Shown here piece after piece: positions 24,323 through 35,519 of a DNA stretch of 64,000 bases. Source of the DNA: Coleophoma eucalyptorum. Lineage: Eukaryota; Ascomycota; Leotiomycetes; Helotiales; Dermateaceae. The position numbers and the translations under genes are program-made. The notes under the pieces were generated by a model. That model was not told the origin of the DNA, made no database searches, and worked only from the letters and a program-made list of their open reading frames with translations. The stretch covers positions 992,001 to 1,056,000 of the forward strand of contig JALRME010000010.1 of NCBI GenBank assembly GCA_026120035.1, written 5' to 3'. How positions within the stretch are numbered: position 1 is the first letter of the stretch; each line of letters opens with the position of its first letter.

Positions 24323-27300
24323 CTAGCTACTATAAAGATCTCTGAACATAGAAACCTTTGTGAGTAAAGAACTCGGGGAGTCAAACTCCATCAAATTTCC
24401 CCTGTCCAACACAGCTACCATATCGGACTCGGATATGGTGTTGAGTCGATGTGCTACTGATATGATGGTATGGTGTGCGAACTCTGTACGGATGATGCTC
24501 TGCATAAGTGCGTCGGTTTTTGCATCAACATTGCTTGTTGCCTCGTCAAGGATAAGGATCTTCCCCTTGCGAAGCATTGCTCTCGCAAGACAGAACAGCT
24601 GATGCTCTCCTTGTGAGAGGGGCTGGACCTTCATTTGGGCATCTAGTCCACCGCGGGATTTGATGATGTCCCATAGGCCGACTTTGATCAAGGTGGAGAT
24701 GATACTATCGTCGTCAGATTCACGTCTAGGGTCCACATTTACCCGCACGGTGTCGCTAAGAACAAAGGCCTCCTGAGGGATAGCATTTAACCGCGTGCGG
24801 ATGACTTCTCGTGGAACAGTCCGGAGATCAATACCATCAATAATAATTGTTCCAGAATCCAATTCGATCAGGCGACATAAGGTAAGAAGGAGGGAACTCT
24901 TGCCACTATAAGTCACGAAATCAGCATCTATGGCCAGTTTGAGATGTCATGTGTGTAAAGTTACCTGCCAGTTCGACCGCAAATGCCTATCTTCTGACCG
25001 GGTTTAATTGTCATAGAGATATTGTGAAGAGCAGGTACAGAGGGACTAGTTAAGTTGAGTTAGTAAGCTCTGCCTATATTATCATTCTAGGGATTGTATC
25101 TCACCTATAAGAAGCGGTAACATTCCTAAACTCGATTTTACCATTCTCCGGCCACGATGGAGGGGGAGTTTCACACTCTTCTGGCCTATCTTCGGGAATA
25201 GTTTCCGTTGCGAAAGACTTCAAACGCGCGATTGCACCCAAAGACGTCTCCACCTGCGTCCAATTTTCAATCAAAAGTTTTAGCGACTTATTTAATCCGA
25301 GCACATTGTTCAAAGCAATACCAATCGCAGCACCGCTTGACTGGCTGGGGATCCACACAGCCAATACGACTACAAGTATACCAATGGCAGAAACCATGAG
25401 ATCAAGCACAAGCGAGAGCCATCTCTGGAGGCAGTAGAGCAGGTAGTAGGGTATCTGCGAAGTATCAAGACGTTCAACCTCCATCTCCTGGGCAGCCGAA
25501 GACCAGCCGAAGGCACGGATTATTGATAGACCTTCTAAACATTCCAAAAAGTGAGAGTATACTGGACTTCTGGCCTCGAGATCCAGGAATCGCAGCTGGC
25601 GGGATGTCAATAGATATAATTTCTGAAGCATATAAAATGCTAGGACAATTACTGGAATTGTCACAGCCATGTAGCTAGATCCTTGTGCAATAAAGGCAGC
25701 TTGGGCAAGCATTGTGAATATTGCAAGGACTACACGTGCAAAGGCAAGTGGAAGGATCCGATCAATGAGGCCAATGTCCTGGCTGAATCGATTGAGAGTG
25801 ACGCCAGTGTCAGTCTTTGCATAAAATGACTGAGGGGCCCTAACAGCTGTGTTGAGTAGAATTTGGTGTAATTTGATAGATGACTTTGGAGATATCCAGA
25901 GCAAAATCCACCATAGAGTTGCGCCTCGAAAGAACACCGTACCGAGGGCCAGTATGGCGTAAACGCTTACGTACTCTCCAGTCCTGCTACCATCCGCGTT
26001 TGTCCACCATACTAACCAGATTTGAGGAAAGTATAGCATGAAGACAAATATGGCCGCCGTGGCCAGGAATGAGATAGTACCAAATACACTGATTGACTTG
26101 AAATAGTACTTGTACACAGCTATGTCGCCAGTCTTTCGGGTTAGGTCGGATACATCATTGGCGGTAACTCCTTTAATGGGAATCTTCTTGTTCGTCTTCT
26201 GTACTGGCTTTGTGGTGGTTATCTCATCCAAGCTGTTTCGCTCAGGATCTCGTTCCTTGTCTTGGAACAGGTTGTTGATATAGCCATCGGTATTTCGTAG
26301 TTCTTCAAAGTTACCCTGTTGGCTTATCTTCCCATATTTACCCAGGACTACGATATGATCCGAGTAACGAAAGTTACGGGTAGAATATGTAACAAGTAAT
26401 ACTGTTGTCTTGAGTCTCCGAAAAAGTCCATCTGGTCCAAGAAGTCTGTCTGCTACCGCTTTCTCGGTTTTGCTATCCAATGCACTTAGAACATCGTCAA
26501 GAAGAATAGTTGTCGGTTTCGAGTACACAGCTCGTGCAAGGGCAATGCGTTGCTTTTGTCCACCAGAAAGTGTTAAGCCTCGACTTCCAGGTACGCTCTG
26601 ATCTCCTTCGGGAAGTTGATGTAGATCTTCTTCTAGGGCACATGCGTAAAGGACAGATTGATACCATCCCTCATCCAGTAGTGAACGTTCTCCCAGACCG
26701 CATATATTTTGTTGGATGGTGGTATTGAGAATCCACGCAGTCTGACTGCAGTATGCCATATCCACAGAAGAAACGGTGATTTCCCCAGAATCTGGAGGTA
26801 TCTCGCCTAAGATGCTCTTCAGTAGTGTTGACTTTCCCGATCCAACTTGGCCTGTCAGAATAGTTATCGTAGAAGATTTCAACTGCATGCTGATATCTGT
26901 AATTGCAGGCTCTGCCAGTGGAGATGGCCGAACTGTCAAACATCGGATATCTACTGCAAGCTGTTCTGCAGTCACTGCTAAGGCTCTACCGATCGAACTA
27001 CGACCATTGGTATGAAGCTGTCTTAATTCTATATTTCTGCTATGCTGGGACTGCAAGTGTTGCCAAGAACTTCGGGTCTGCGTTGGCAAAAGATGTCTTG
27101 TGTCCTCCCTTTGAGAAGCAACAAGAAAACTCTGAATGCGCTCAAAACAGCCCATGGCGGATAGAGTCTCTGGGATCGCGGTCAATAAAGTCGAGGCTGG
27201 TGCTGTCATCAAAGTAATTGTCGCTAAGGAAGTGAGCGCTTGGTTCGTAGAAAGACCAGGGGCGCCTTGGATCTGAGCTTTGACTTGAAATGCGACAAAG

Positions 27301-29039
27301 GTCAGCATCGGTGCAAAACTCTGCGGTATAGAGCCAGTCACATTCGTGAATATGACTTGATACTTGTATCCATTTGCGTCCTTAATCTCCTTGGCCCGCT
27401 GGGTTTCGATACTCTGATATACCCAGCCCGCAAGGCCCATCATCTTCACGCTCTTCATTGCGCCAAGCATAGAAGCAGTTAATGAAATGCGCGTTTGTAC
27501 AGCTCCACTCCATATCTTCTGTTTTGCGCTGTTTTTCTTTGAGGCTATGGTGTTGATAACCCCACACACTAAGCATATTGGTCAGTTAATAACTTCTTTT
27601 AAATAATGAGCCAGTTACCATACCGAGTACCACAATGATTGGTACGATAGCGATTGCACCAAGTTGAGTTGCAAGAAGCCACATCCCGATTGCGACCTCG
27701 GCAAGACGACCCCATATTTCGTGCACATTCTGCATGCTGGCAGTTATCCTATCAATGTCGGTGCTCATATGAGTCACGGCTGCAGTTTCATCATATATGC
27801 CATCTCGTAGGACCAGTGTCTTGTTGAAGATGAGTCCGACAAGCCCACCTCGCAGCATCGTAATAGAACGATATAACTGGTGCATGTAGCACACATTGGA
27901 AACCGCTATACCAGTGTAAATCAGAGCAGTAGCAGCTACGAGACCAAGACCCTCATTTTGATACTGTGAAGAGTCCTTGGGTTTTGCTACGAAACTGATC
28001 ATACGACTGATCAAGAAAGGCTGAGCATAATTAAAGCCAATGAGGCAAATACGAGCCGGGACAGGTGAGAGTAGTGGCCACATGAGGCAGCTGGCACAGG
28101 TCTGGGTCAAGGTATGTTGGCGCTCGGGTATGCCTGTTCCAAGAAGATTAGGTTTTTCACTGGCCTATTTCGATATTCATAATGAAGGTCACTCACGTCG
28201 CCGGTCCCATCTGGCTTGCAGTTCATCTCGCAGCTTTGCAGAAGACATCTCAGGCGGGGTCTTCCAGAGATCGTTCATGGTCAGAAGACCTTTATATCCC
28301 TTCACGAATAAGGAATTCAACCAAAGGAAGAAAGTTCGGCTACACACCCCATGAGTTGCTTCGGGTGGATACTCCTTGTATGCTTCTTTAAGCTCTTTTA
28401 TCTTGCTGCGAGCTTCCATGATCCATATGATCAACATGGCGAAAATGCAAACTACAAAAATTGCTGCAATGGCTGTTTTGTTGTGCTGAAGAAACAAAGT
28501 TCGTGCTTGGGGAATATTGAAGAGCAAAGAAACCAGTAGGTATAACTCCAACAATGTAGATGGACGAATGGATCGTGTATATTCCAAGTATGAAAGAGGA
28601 TACATGAACAATGCACTAATGAATGCCAAGGTCGCGGATGGAACCGAAGCTGATGTCTGGAAGGCAGAGTTGGTCGTCCAAAGTATCAAAAGTGCCAACT
28701 GCAGTCCAATAAGGATGAGTATAGGGCCCTGAAACGCAGTGAACAATCGATTAGCGTGGTGCAATGTCAATAACGCAATAAAATAAGAATGAAACAACAT
28801 ACATATTTCCAGCCCCATACAGATGGCTGCGAATTAGTAGTGGCCTTCGAGCGATACAGCCACAATATCCTCCAAGGTACTATTAGGAGAAATATGCACG
28901 ATGGGCCAATAGAGAGGATACTTTGTTCAAAGAGCAGTGTGAAGTCGAACCCGTGGCGGCATGGAGGTTTGACAACGGGGCCGAATACGTTATCTGCGTG
29001 AATAGAGCAAGAGATCGGGTCACTGTAGTTGGACGTCAT
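24323..29039 (-). CDS. ABCC (MRP-type) full-size ABC transporter
   Basis: A 1468-aa multidrug-resistance-protein-like exporter with an N-terminal TMD0-like block, then TMD1-NBD1-TMD2-NBD2. Six exons: 28803-29039, 28197-28728, 27624-28133, 25105-27568, 24965-25045 and 24323-24905. The total is divisible by three and every junction restores conserved sequence, for example the Walker A of NBD2 (GRTGSGKSSLL) across the last intron. NBD1 has GQVGSGKSTLLK, signature LSGGQKQRIALARA, LLDDVLSALDS, and Tyr-Ser where the switch His should be (VTYSTRNF). NBD2 has LSQGEHQLFCLARA, LILDEATSNVD and VAHRLNTI. A degenerate site 1 is usual for ABCC proteins. The N-terminus (CRHGFDFTLLFEQSIL) is typical of fungal members. 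Expected substrates are conjugates or toxins at the vacuolar or plasma membrane (family knowledge). No sign of decay. Confidence 0.94.
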
Positions 29040-29704
29040 GATGGTCTTGGCTGATGAAATGCCCCAGATTCAACGACAACAGCGTGGAGGGTAGAAATAT
29101 GGGTCATTAGAGAGCTTGGATGTTGTTATTAAACTTTACGGTTAGGAGGGCGTCGTTTTAAGAAATCGTACATGTGCCGGCATAGACCAACTACGAAGCC
29201 AATCGGAATGCCGTTCCACCTAGCTTTAGTTGAGGATTAAGGTACACGAATGAGATGTTGCCTTTCCCTTCAGTAAATGACGATGATGACTCCCTTGAAG
29301 TCAAAATGCTTGCTAGGGCTCGAGCACGATCCTTGTGCACGGCGATTCGGAGTTAAGAGCACCGGTCCCGGTATTGCGGGGGCACCCGACGCCAGACTGT
29401 CGGTGAAGTTGAAAATATATATATATATATATATATAGTTATATTTAATTGATCCAATACTGGTAAAAAATAGCACTTGGAAGGATATAGTCTGTCAAGC
29501 CAGTCTTTTGATTTTGGTGGAGCCAATGGCATCCACGACTGGGGTAGCTATAAATGACGAGGAAGGCACACCGAACCAAGGCCGATGGCAAGTCAGACTG
29601 GTAGGTAGTGATATGTGCAGGATAACATTATGCTACCACAGATGAGCAGGTAGAAATTCATTACACCGGTGATCTCAGCCCTTTGCAGCATCCGGTAAGG
29701 TTCC
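29040..29704. other. Intergenic between ABCC promoter and methyltransferase 3' end
   Basis: 665 bp holding the ABCC upstream region and, near 29413-29438, a (TA)n microsatellite (listed separately). No coding region is seen. Confidence 0.4.
29413..29438. repeat. (TA)n microsatellite
   Basis: An uninterrupted run of about 12 TA dinucleotides follows GAAAA and precedes GTTATATT. It lies in the ABCC upstream region and is likely length-polymorphic. Confidence 0.9.
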
Positions 29705-31163
29705 TTACAGTGGCTTCCTCCCATAAACCACATACATCTGCACATACGCATGCACATTTCGATAATTCCTCACATCATTCCTCACACCTACAAGCAAAAC
29801 CTCAACCTCTGCTGGCGTCCAGCCCATTCCCCGCGTAATAATAGCCATGCTCCATCCATGAATGCCGTCGAGGAAATTCTGCGCCCACCACGTCGCCTGC
29901 AGCTTCTGCGTCTTGCCCCGGATCCACGGCCCAATGGCCCATGTGTATTTCTTCTCCACAATCTCCTCAAATCCTGCGTCGCGCATGTAGTTTCCATACT
30001 CCTTCACCTTTTCAAAATCTTTGCCCAGATTGCGTAGCCCATCCACCATGAGGGTCTGCCACTGCTGTAGGGATGTTCCTTCCAGGGTACCATCCGGTGA
30101 CTTACATGGAAAGCAGATATCCTGCAGCTCAAAGTAGCCACCGGGGGCCAGGGTGGAGAAGATGGATGCCATGACTTTTCTGGGTCTTGAAAAGCACGAG
30201 AGAAGGGCCCGACCGTGGATCAGATCAAACTTCTGGGTGAAATTCCATTCGTCTTCGCAGTCTTCGATGAAGAATTGACAGTTCACCGGGATGAAGGCCG
30301 GCTGGATGGGACTAAGATCTGTCCCAACAACACTCGCAGCTGGGTATTCTTGAGCGACTTCAATGGCCCAGATCCCAGTCCCGGTTGCGATGTCTAAGAC
30401 ATTGCGAGGGTCTGTCACGGGTGCTGCGTATAATTTGCCCTTCATTGTCATCCGGAAGAGATGATGTTGCAAATCTATAAATTTTAGTAAACTATCCAAG
30501 CCGAGAACTACGGTCCACGTACCTAACCTCTCTTGTTCCGCCTCATCATTAGGAACATGATACGCTGCTATAATTAGTATGGCCATTCGAGTTTACTAAA
30601 ACCATTGAACTGACCTCCAGCTTTATAGGCATGGTATGTCCGGCCATACTCTTCGATATACTCATAAATACTGTCTCTCAAAGAAAATGTAGAACTGATG
30701 GAATGTGAGATTAGAAGATTTGTGCAGCATGTTCACTTACCTGGCTGTTGACATGCCCAAGGCAGAGTCTGTATCTGAAAGCTGTAATGAGTCATCCAGT
30801 CAGCTAATTGACAGGCGAAGCGGTTCAAGCACGGCAGTTCCATGTACTTACATCTTGGTCAACGTCAATTACATCACTCCCTGGTTCCGAAGCCAATTCA
30901 TGCCCTGACAGCGAATCTCTATTTGGTCTATGAGTATCGGGGAGATAAGCTGCATTCGAGTTGATATCCCCAGTCGCATCTGCAGCAGGATCGGTAGATA
31001 CGGCTTGTTCCTGGTTCGTCACGGCCTGACCTAATGCTTCAGATAGGGGCAACTTCGCGGCATGGTCGGCGACAGTATCTAGGCCTTTGTTTCCCGGTTC
31101 TCCATTTAACGACGTTCCACCATCCAGGCACTTGGCCTTTTCGGAGCCTGAACCTTCCAGCAT
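29705..31163 (-). CDS. LaeA-like class I SAM methyltransferase
   Basis: A 415-aa S-adenosylmethionine-dependent methyltransferase of the fungal LaeA-like group. Five exons: 30852-31163, 30741-30781, 30615-30694, 30523-30567 and 29705-30474; total length is divisible by three. The first exon encodes a disordered acidic N-terminus. Next comes the family's lead-in (SSTFSLRDSIYEYIEEYGR, TYHAYKAG, YHVPNDEAEQERLDLQHH). SAM motif I is VLDIATGTGIWAIEVA. Later landmarks are VGTDLSPIQP, FDLIHGRALLSCF, LAPGGYFELQD, and a C-terminal segment including RNYRNVHAYVQMYVVYGRKP. Members range from global regulators of secondary metabolism to pathway methyltransferases; which applies here is unknown. At the fourth exon the acceptor could be TAG|CAG or the AG three bases later, adding or removing one Ala. 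A further 5' exon is possible. Confidence 0.9.
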
Positions 31164-31911
31164 ATTCGTATCTAGCTTGTCTGTGGATTATATAAAAGTG
31201 GTGAAAAACGTTCACTGAAAGAGTTCCAAATCTGCGTAGTTTCGAAGATCGAGATAAGACACCAACCCAATTGGACGTCTACTGCACGTGAGCGAATCCG
31301 GATAATTGTGTCTGGATTAGGAAGCTGCTGGCATTATTAAGAAGACTGGGATTTAGCCGTATGTAAACTCGGTCACCTGGATCTTAGATTGAATTGCATT
31401 AGGGGCAGTATTGCATTGGAAGTCGAGATGAGGGTAAGCATAGTATAATACATCAAGACATTGTAGTATCAACCCTGGTGAATAATAGTATATACCGTGC
31501 TAGCAGTGTTATAGAACCTTCTTATCAGCATGGAATTTATGGAAAGCCATCCACCCATAACCACTGTTATGCTTCGAGAGATGCCCACAATCAACAACCA
31601 AGCAGTCATCAGCCAAGGCTATAGAAGCTCAGTCAACTGCGAATAGCTTCAATACAAATTTTAAAAATTATGATTTAATTTAGTTTTATCTATGAAGACA
31701 AATGTAAGCCATTAGACTAACACTAAGACCTAGGCATCTATAAGATCTATTCTACTGCCTACATCAGTGTCTATATTTTGCCATATCTGCCCGTTCGAAA
31801 TCAATATTTACTAGAAGGAAAACGAAAGTCGTGACAGGTGATTAATTTAAAAGCTGCATAAAATTAGAATCTATTGTCTTTTAGATCCGAGTGTCACTAG
31901 GAAGTTACTTA
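31164..31911. other. 0.75 kb intergenic
   Basis: This includes the presumed promoter of the methyltransferase gene and the 3' flank of the phosphatase gene. It is AT-rich, with no coding signal or structured repeat that I can see. Confidence 0.4.
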
Positions 31912-33886
31912 CTATGGCTTGACAATGGTAAGGTAGTCAAGAGTGGTGTTGGTGTAGAAGCTAGCACCGTTGGCAACACTGGTCTCACTTCCAGCAGCGG
32001 TAACGTTGCAGTAAGAGGTGAAGTCACCAGCAGCTACGTTCTCCTGGTGAATGAAGCTGGCGTAGTCGCTCAACAAGCAAGAGTTACCTGGACCGCTCTG
32101 GCAGTCAAGGATAGGGTAAACAGCGTCGTTGAAGATAACACGGATGTAGGTCTCGTTGGCGTTGGCACGGCGCTTGAATTGGTGGCCAGCGGATCTCTTA
32201 GCTGCGGCCGTAGTTGCAGCACAGTCAGAGGCGGTAACAGTGGTGGTGAGGAGGGTGCTAGGACCGCTAGTGCTAGATCCGGTTTGTTTACCAATGATGC
32301 CGGTTTGAGAGGATGCAGAAGAGCCGGTAGTTGTGGCGCTAGCAGGACCAACGGTGTAGCTGGTACCGTTAGATGATGCAGTTGCGATACCAGTGGAGGC
32401 TCCAGTGGAAGCTCCAGTTGAGGCTGGAGAGGAGGCACCAGTGGTGGATGAGCTGAAGGTTGCGCTGGAGGAAGCCTTTGGTGCAGAACCAAGGCAGTTC
32501 AAGACCTCGAAAGCTACGGTACCACGCATGGTGATGAAGTGCGAGATATCATACTCGTGGGCACCTGGGTAGTAGTCAATTGGAAGCTTGGTGTCGTCGA
32601 AAATACCGATGGCAGAAGTCAACTGAGCGATTTGGTTGTCGTTCATGAATGCCATCATCAAGTTAGGGACGGTGTAGGCGCCGTTAGGTCCAACACCTTG
32701 CTGGCCAGGACCTTCCATCAAAAGGGTCATAAGCTCATCCAAGTATGGGAGGAACAACTTTCTAGCTGGTCCAGAAGATCCTGGTCCAGTTCCGTAGTAG
32801 TAAGACAGATCCTGAGAGTAAGCGTAGTTCAAGAGCTCAGTGTCATTGAAAACACCGCACCAAGGAGAAACGCGGCCAGTGATCTGACTCTCATATCCAC
32901 AAAGGTAAGGGAAGAACAAGAGATCGGTTTCGGTGAAAGTCAGGTTGCCGGTGATCATAGAGTTGATACGGGTGAGAGCATCGGGAACCCAGGTGTTATC
33001 GACTATAATTGTTTAATAGGGAGAAGATATAAATCAAAGGCTAAGGTAACTTACAATCAGTAACATTGTTCTGAGCATCGTTAGTGAAAGCTGGGCACAT
33101 ATCAGAAGGAGACAAGGAATCTCCAAGGGCATCAGGTGCGGCGGTAGAGTTGACAGCAACAACGGAACCATAGGTATCAGCATAAATGTAGAGGTATCCT
33201 TGCAAGAATGCTTGGGCGGTTTGGACCACACGAGACTCGTTGATAGGAGCGGCGTATTGGTTGGCCCAGACCATAAAGTCGTTACCATCCTTGTAGAAGT
33301 CGGGGTAACGGGTTCTGAGTTGGTAACCCAAATCGTGGGCCTCCTTGTATCCAGTCATGGACTCTTGGGACATCTGGAGGGTAGTGTCGGTCAAGACGGT
33401 TTGCCATCCGGGAATGAAGGACAAAGAGCCAGTTGCATTGAAGCCTGGCAGAGCAGCAGCTGCCTGGATCTTCTCTTGCATGGTGACCCAAGAGTTGTAG
33501 GAACCAGAGTCGGGGAATCTGTATCGGGGTGAGACTATGTTGATTCACTAGATTTCATTCACTCTTACCGGCTACCATGTCTCACGACGTAGGATGCTTG
33601 CTGGACAGTGCAACCTTCGGGGACTTCGTAAGGGATATCAAAGACATCAGGTCCTGGGAAATTTGATGAGCCAAAGGGATGGTTCATAGCGGATCACGAA
33701 AAACTACTCACCAGCAAACCAAGGGCTGTTGGCTCCAGAGTAGTGGAGGGGCTCCAAGGTAGACGAAGTACCGGCTGGGAAGTTGATGTCGTTGCTAGGA
33801 GCAAGATCATCACCGGTTAGAGCCGAAGCAGTGGATGCGACAGCGAGCGAGGCCGAAACCAACTTCAAAAGCGAGCGAGTGGACAT
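31912..33886 (-). CDS. Secreted histidine acid phosphatase-like protein with Ser/Thr-rich insert
   Basis: A 604-aa secreted protein of the histidine (branch 2) acid phosphatase superfamily. Four exons: 33712-33886, 33569-33653, 33055-33518 and 31912-33002; all phases agree. It starts with a signal peptide (MSTRSLLKLVSASLAVASTA). The catalytic motif VVRHGSRFPDSG is assembled across the second intron, matching RHGxRxP. Many N-x-S/T sites fit secretion. Where the family has the HD proton-donor motif, this protein reads FMNDNQIAQLTSAIG, so His is Asn. A Ser/Thr/Gly-rich stretch of roughly 80 residues is inserted before the last domain segment (ETYIRVIFNDAVYPILDCQ). Codon use is strongly C-ending, suggesting high expression. 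It may act as a phosphatase or phytase relative in the wall or medium; activity is uncertain because of the altered motif. Confidence 0.9.
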
Positions 33887-34006
33887 TTTGAAAGCTGGAA
33901 TTGGTGACAATTGCAAAGATCAGAATGAGTGATGAATCTAAGCACTGGTTGGTAGGTGGCTGGAGGGCTGCAGAAAAAACCGTTCGGCTGGACGCCCTTC
34001 CCTGAG

Positions 34007-34017
34007 ATATATATACA
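34007..34017 (-). promoter_or_regulatory. TATA element of the phosphatase gene
   Basis: A TATATATA block lies about 120 bp upstream of the phosphatase start codon on its strand. The position fits a fungal TATA box. Inferred from sequence only. Confidence 0.4.
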
Positions 34018-35127
34018 TAGCCGTACCAAGGAGGAGCAACACAACATGCTGAAGACACAACCAATCAATCCACCGCCATCCATCATATGAGTAGTCCAGC
34101 TCGATGGATGAGCCTTTTTTGGAAAATGATTCAAGGATGACTAGAGCAATTTCGTGGGAGTAGAATCAGCGGTGGTATCAAGCCAATGGCACCGATGCAA
34201 AATCATCAAACAACCTCCGGTATCAATATCGGTCGGCGATCCGCACGCCGACCCAGAGGCCAAAAAAGGCAGCGCAAAGACTGGAAAAGTCGAAACCACA
34301 ACCGGTCAACCCTGTCTCGCAGCATCTAAACATGGGGCATTGGGTCCACTGTAGAACTACGCGAGATTTCCCGTGCTGAGGCCAGGAACATGGGATGCCC
34401 ACGTGGGGAAAACAGAGGATGTCTGCGCTGCCAGTGAGATTATTCGGCTGCAATCCGGAATCACGATCATGCGCAAATACATCAGATGCTCGAAGATACC
34501 CTTTCGCAGCTTGCATCCTCCGGGGAAGAGTGCTGAAAAGAGATCCGCGATGTCACTGCTCCACTCGAAGAATCGATCGCTTGGCGGCATCTTAGTTCCG
34601 CGTTAAAGTTCAGCGTTAGAGTTCATTTTTATTGCGAATGGCTCTTCTAAATCGTCGTGTGAGATACTTAGTTACTTGGAGCTCTCAGGGCGGGAATAGT
34701 TCACGAAGAGCAGACAGATGGATGCTTGGCCTTTTTAGGAGTGTCGGCCGAGTATAGAAAACGCATGCTGTGCCAGGCTGTGAGATATTTCTTTACTCGC
34801 GGCTTACTCTTCCGGAAATGGGCCATCTTCAATGTAGGTACACAGTACCTTGCTGTACCTTTCCTGTACCTTACCTTACTGCACCTTACCTTACTAGGAT
34901 TGATCTGAGCCCTACCAGCCTGCCAAGCTTACGCACGCACATCCCCACAAGTTCTCGAAGCTCGTATTCCCATAGACCAGTGTATGCACGTAGTATAGTA
35001 TAAATGAACCTCCCTTTTTTTGGTACACCAATCATATATATATATACCCTAGCAAGCCACCAGAAACAACAACCACGTGCTTGCAGCGACTCCCTTCAAC
35101 ATCAAATTGCTTCCGACTTTCCAAAGG
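34018..35127. other. 1.1 kb intergenic
   Basis: This contains the promoter side of the phosphatase gene and the upstream region of a possible small gene at 35128. A run of degenerate CCTTAC/ACCTT repeats lies at 34845-34895 and a (TA)n tract at about 35033-35045. Short open frames on both strands overlap each other and have no domain. Confidence 0.4.
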
Positions 35128-35519
35128 ATGTCAGGGACGATAAAGATGAACATTACGGCAGCTAAGCCTGGCCAGCCACCAATCTATTTCTCTGCTAGAA
35201 ACGGACGAGATGAAGTACAAGAGGGGCAGCAAGCACTGTATTTAAATCGACTAATCTCGAACTTGGAAGGTTACCGCATCGGAGCTGCATTTCTTTCCCT
35301 CCGTGCTTTAATACAGCGATTCGACCTGGATCGATCTCATTTATACTACTGGAAGGTAAGTTCGGCGCATGAAGCACAGCAGGAGCTGGTACGTATATAA
35401 GACCACCTAGGAGTCGTGTGAGCGGTTTTAAGTCGTCTAGATGACGGTTCTCGGCACTAAGCACCGTAACATCTTCATTGTGCAGTGTCTTATTGCGAGA
35501 TAGTTTCAGGGAGTATCTC
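35128..35519 (+). CDS. Possible small two-exon gene, unrecognised
   Basis: An ATG-started frame (MSGTIKMNITAAKPGQ...) runs to SHLYYWK, where a good donor (GTAAGT) sits at 35356. An acceptor CTAG at about 35440 would continue in phase with MTVLGTKHRNIFIVQCL to a stop at about 35509, giving roughly 100 aa. Unspliced, the frame ends at 35400. A TATA-like (TA)n tract lies about 85 bp upstream of the ATG. I recognise no domain. It could be a lineage-specific gene or chance. Confidence 0.3.

Noticed and set aside
31891..33063. Long plus-strand open frames over the phosphatase gene
   Set aside because: They are antisense shadows caused by the C-rich third positions of the real gene; no domain.
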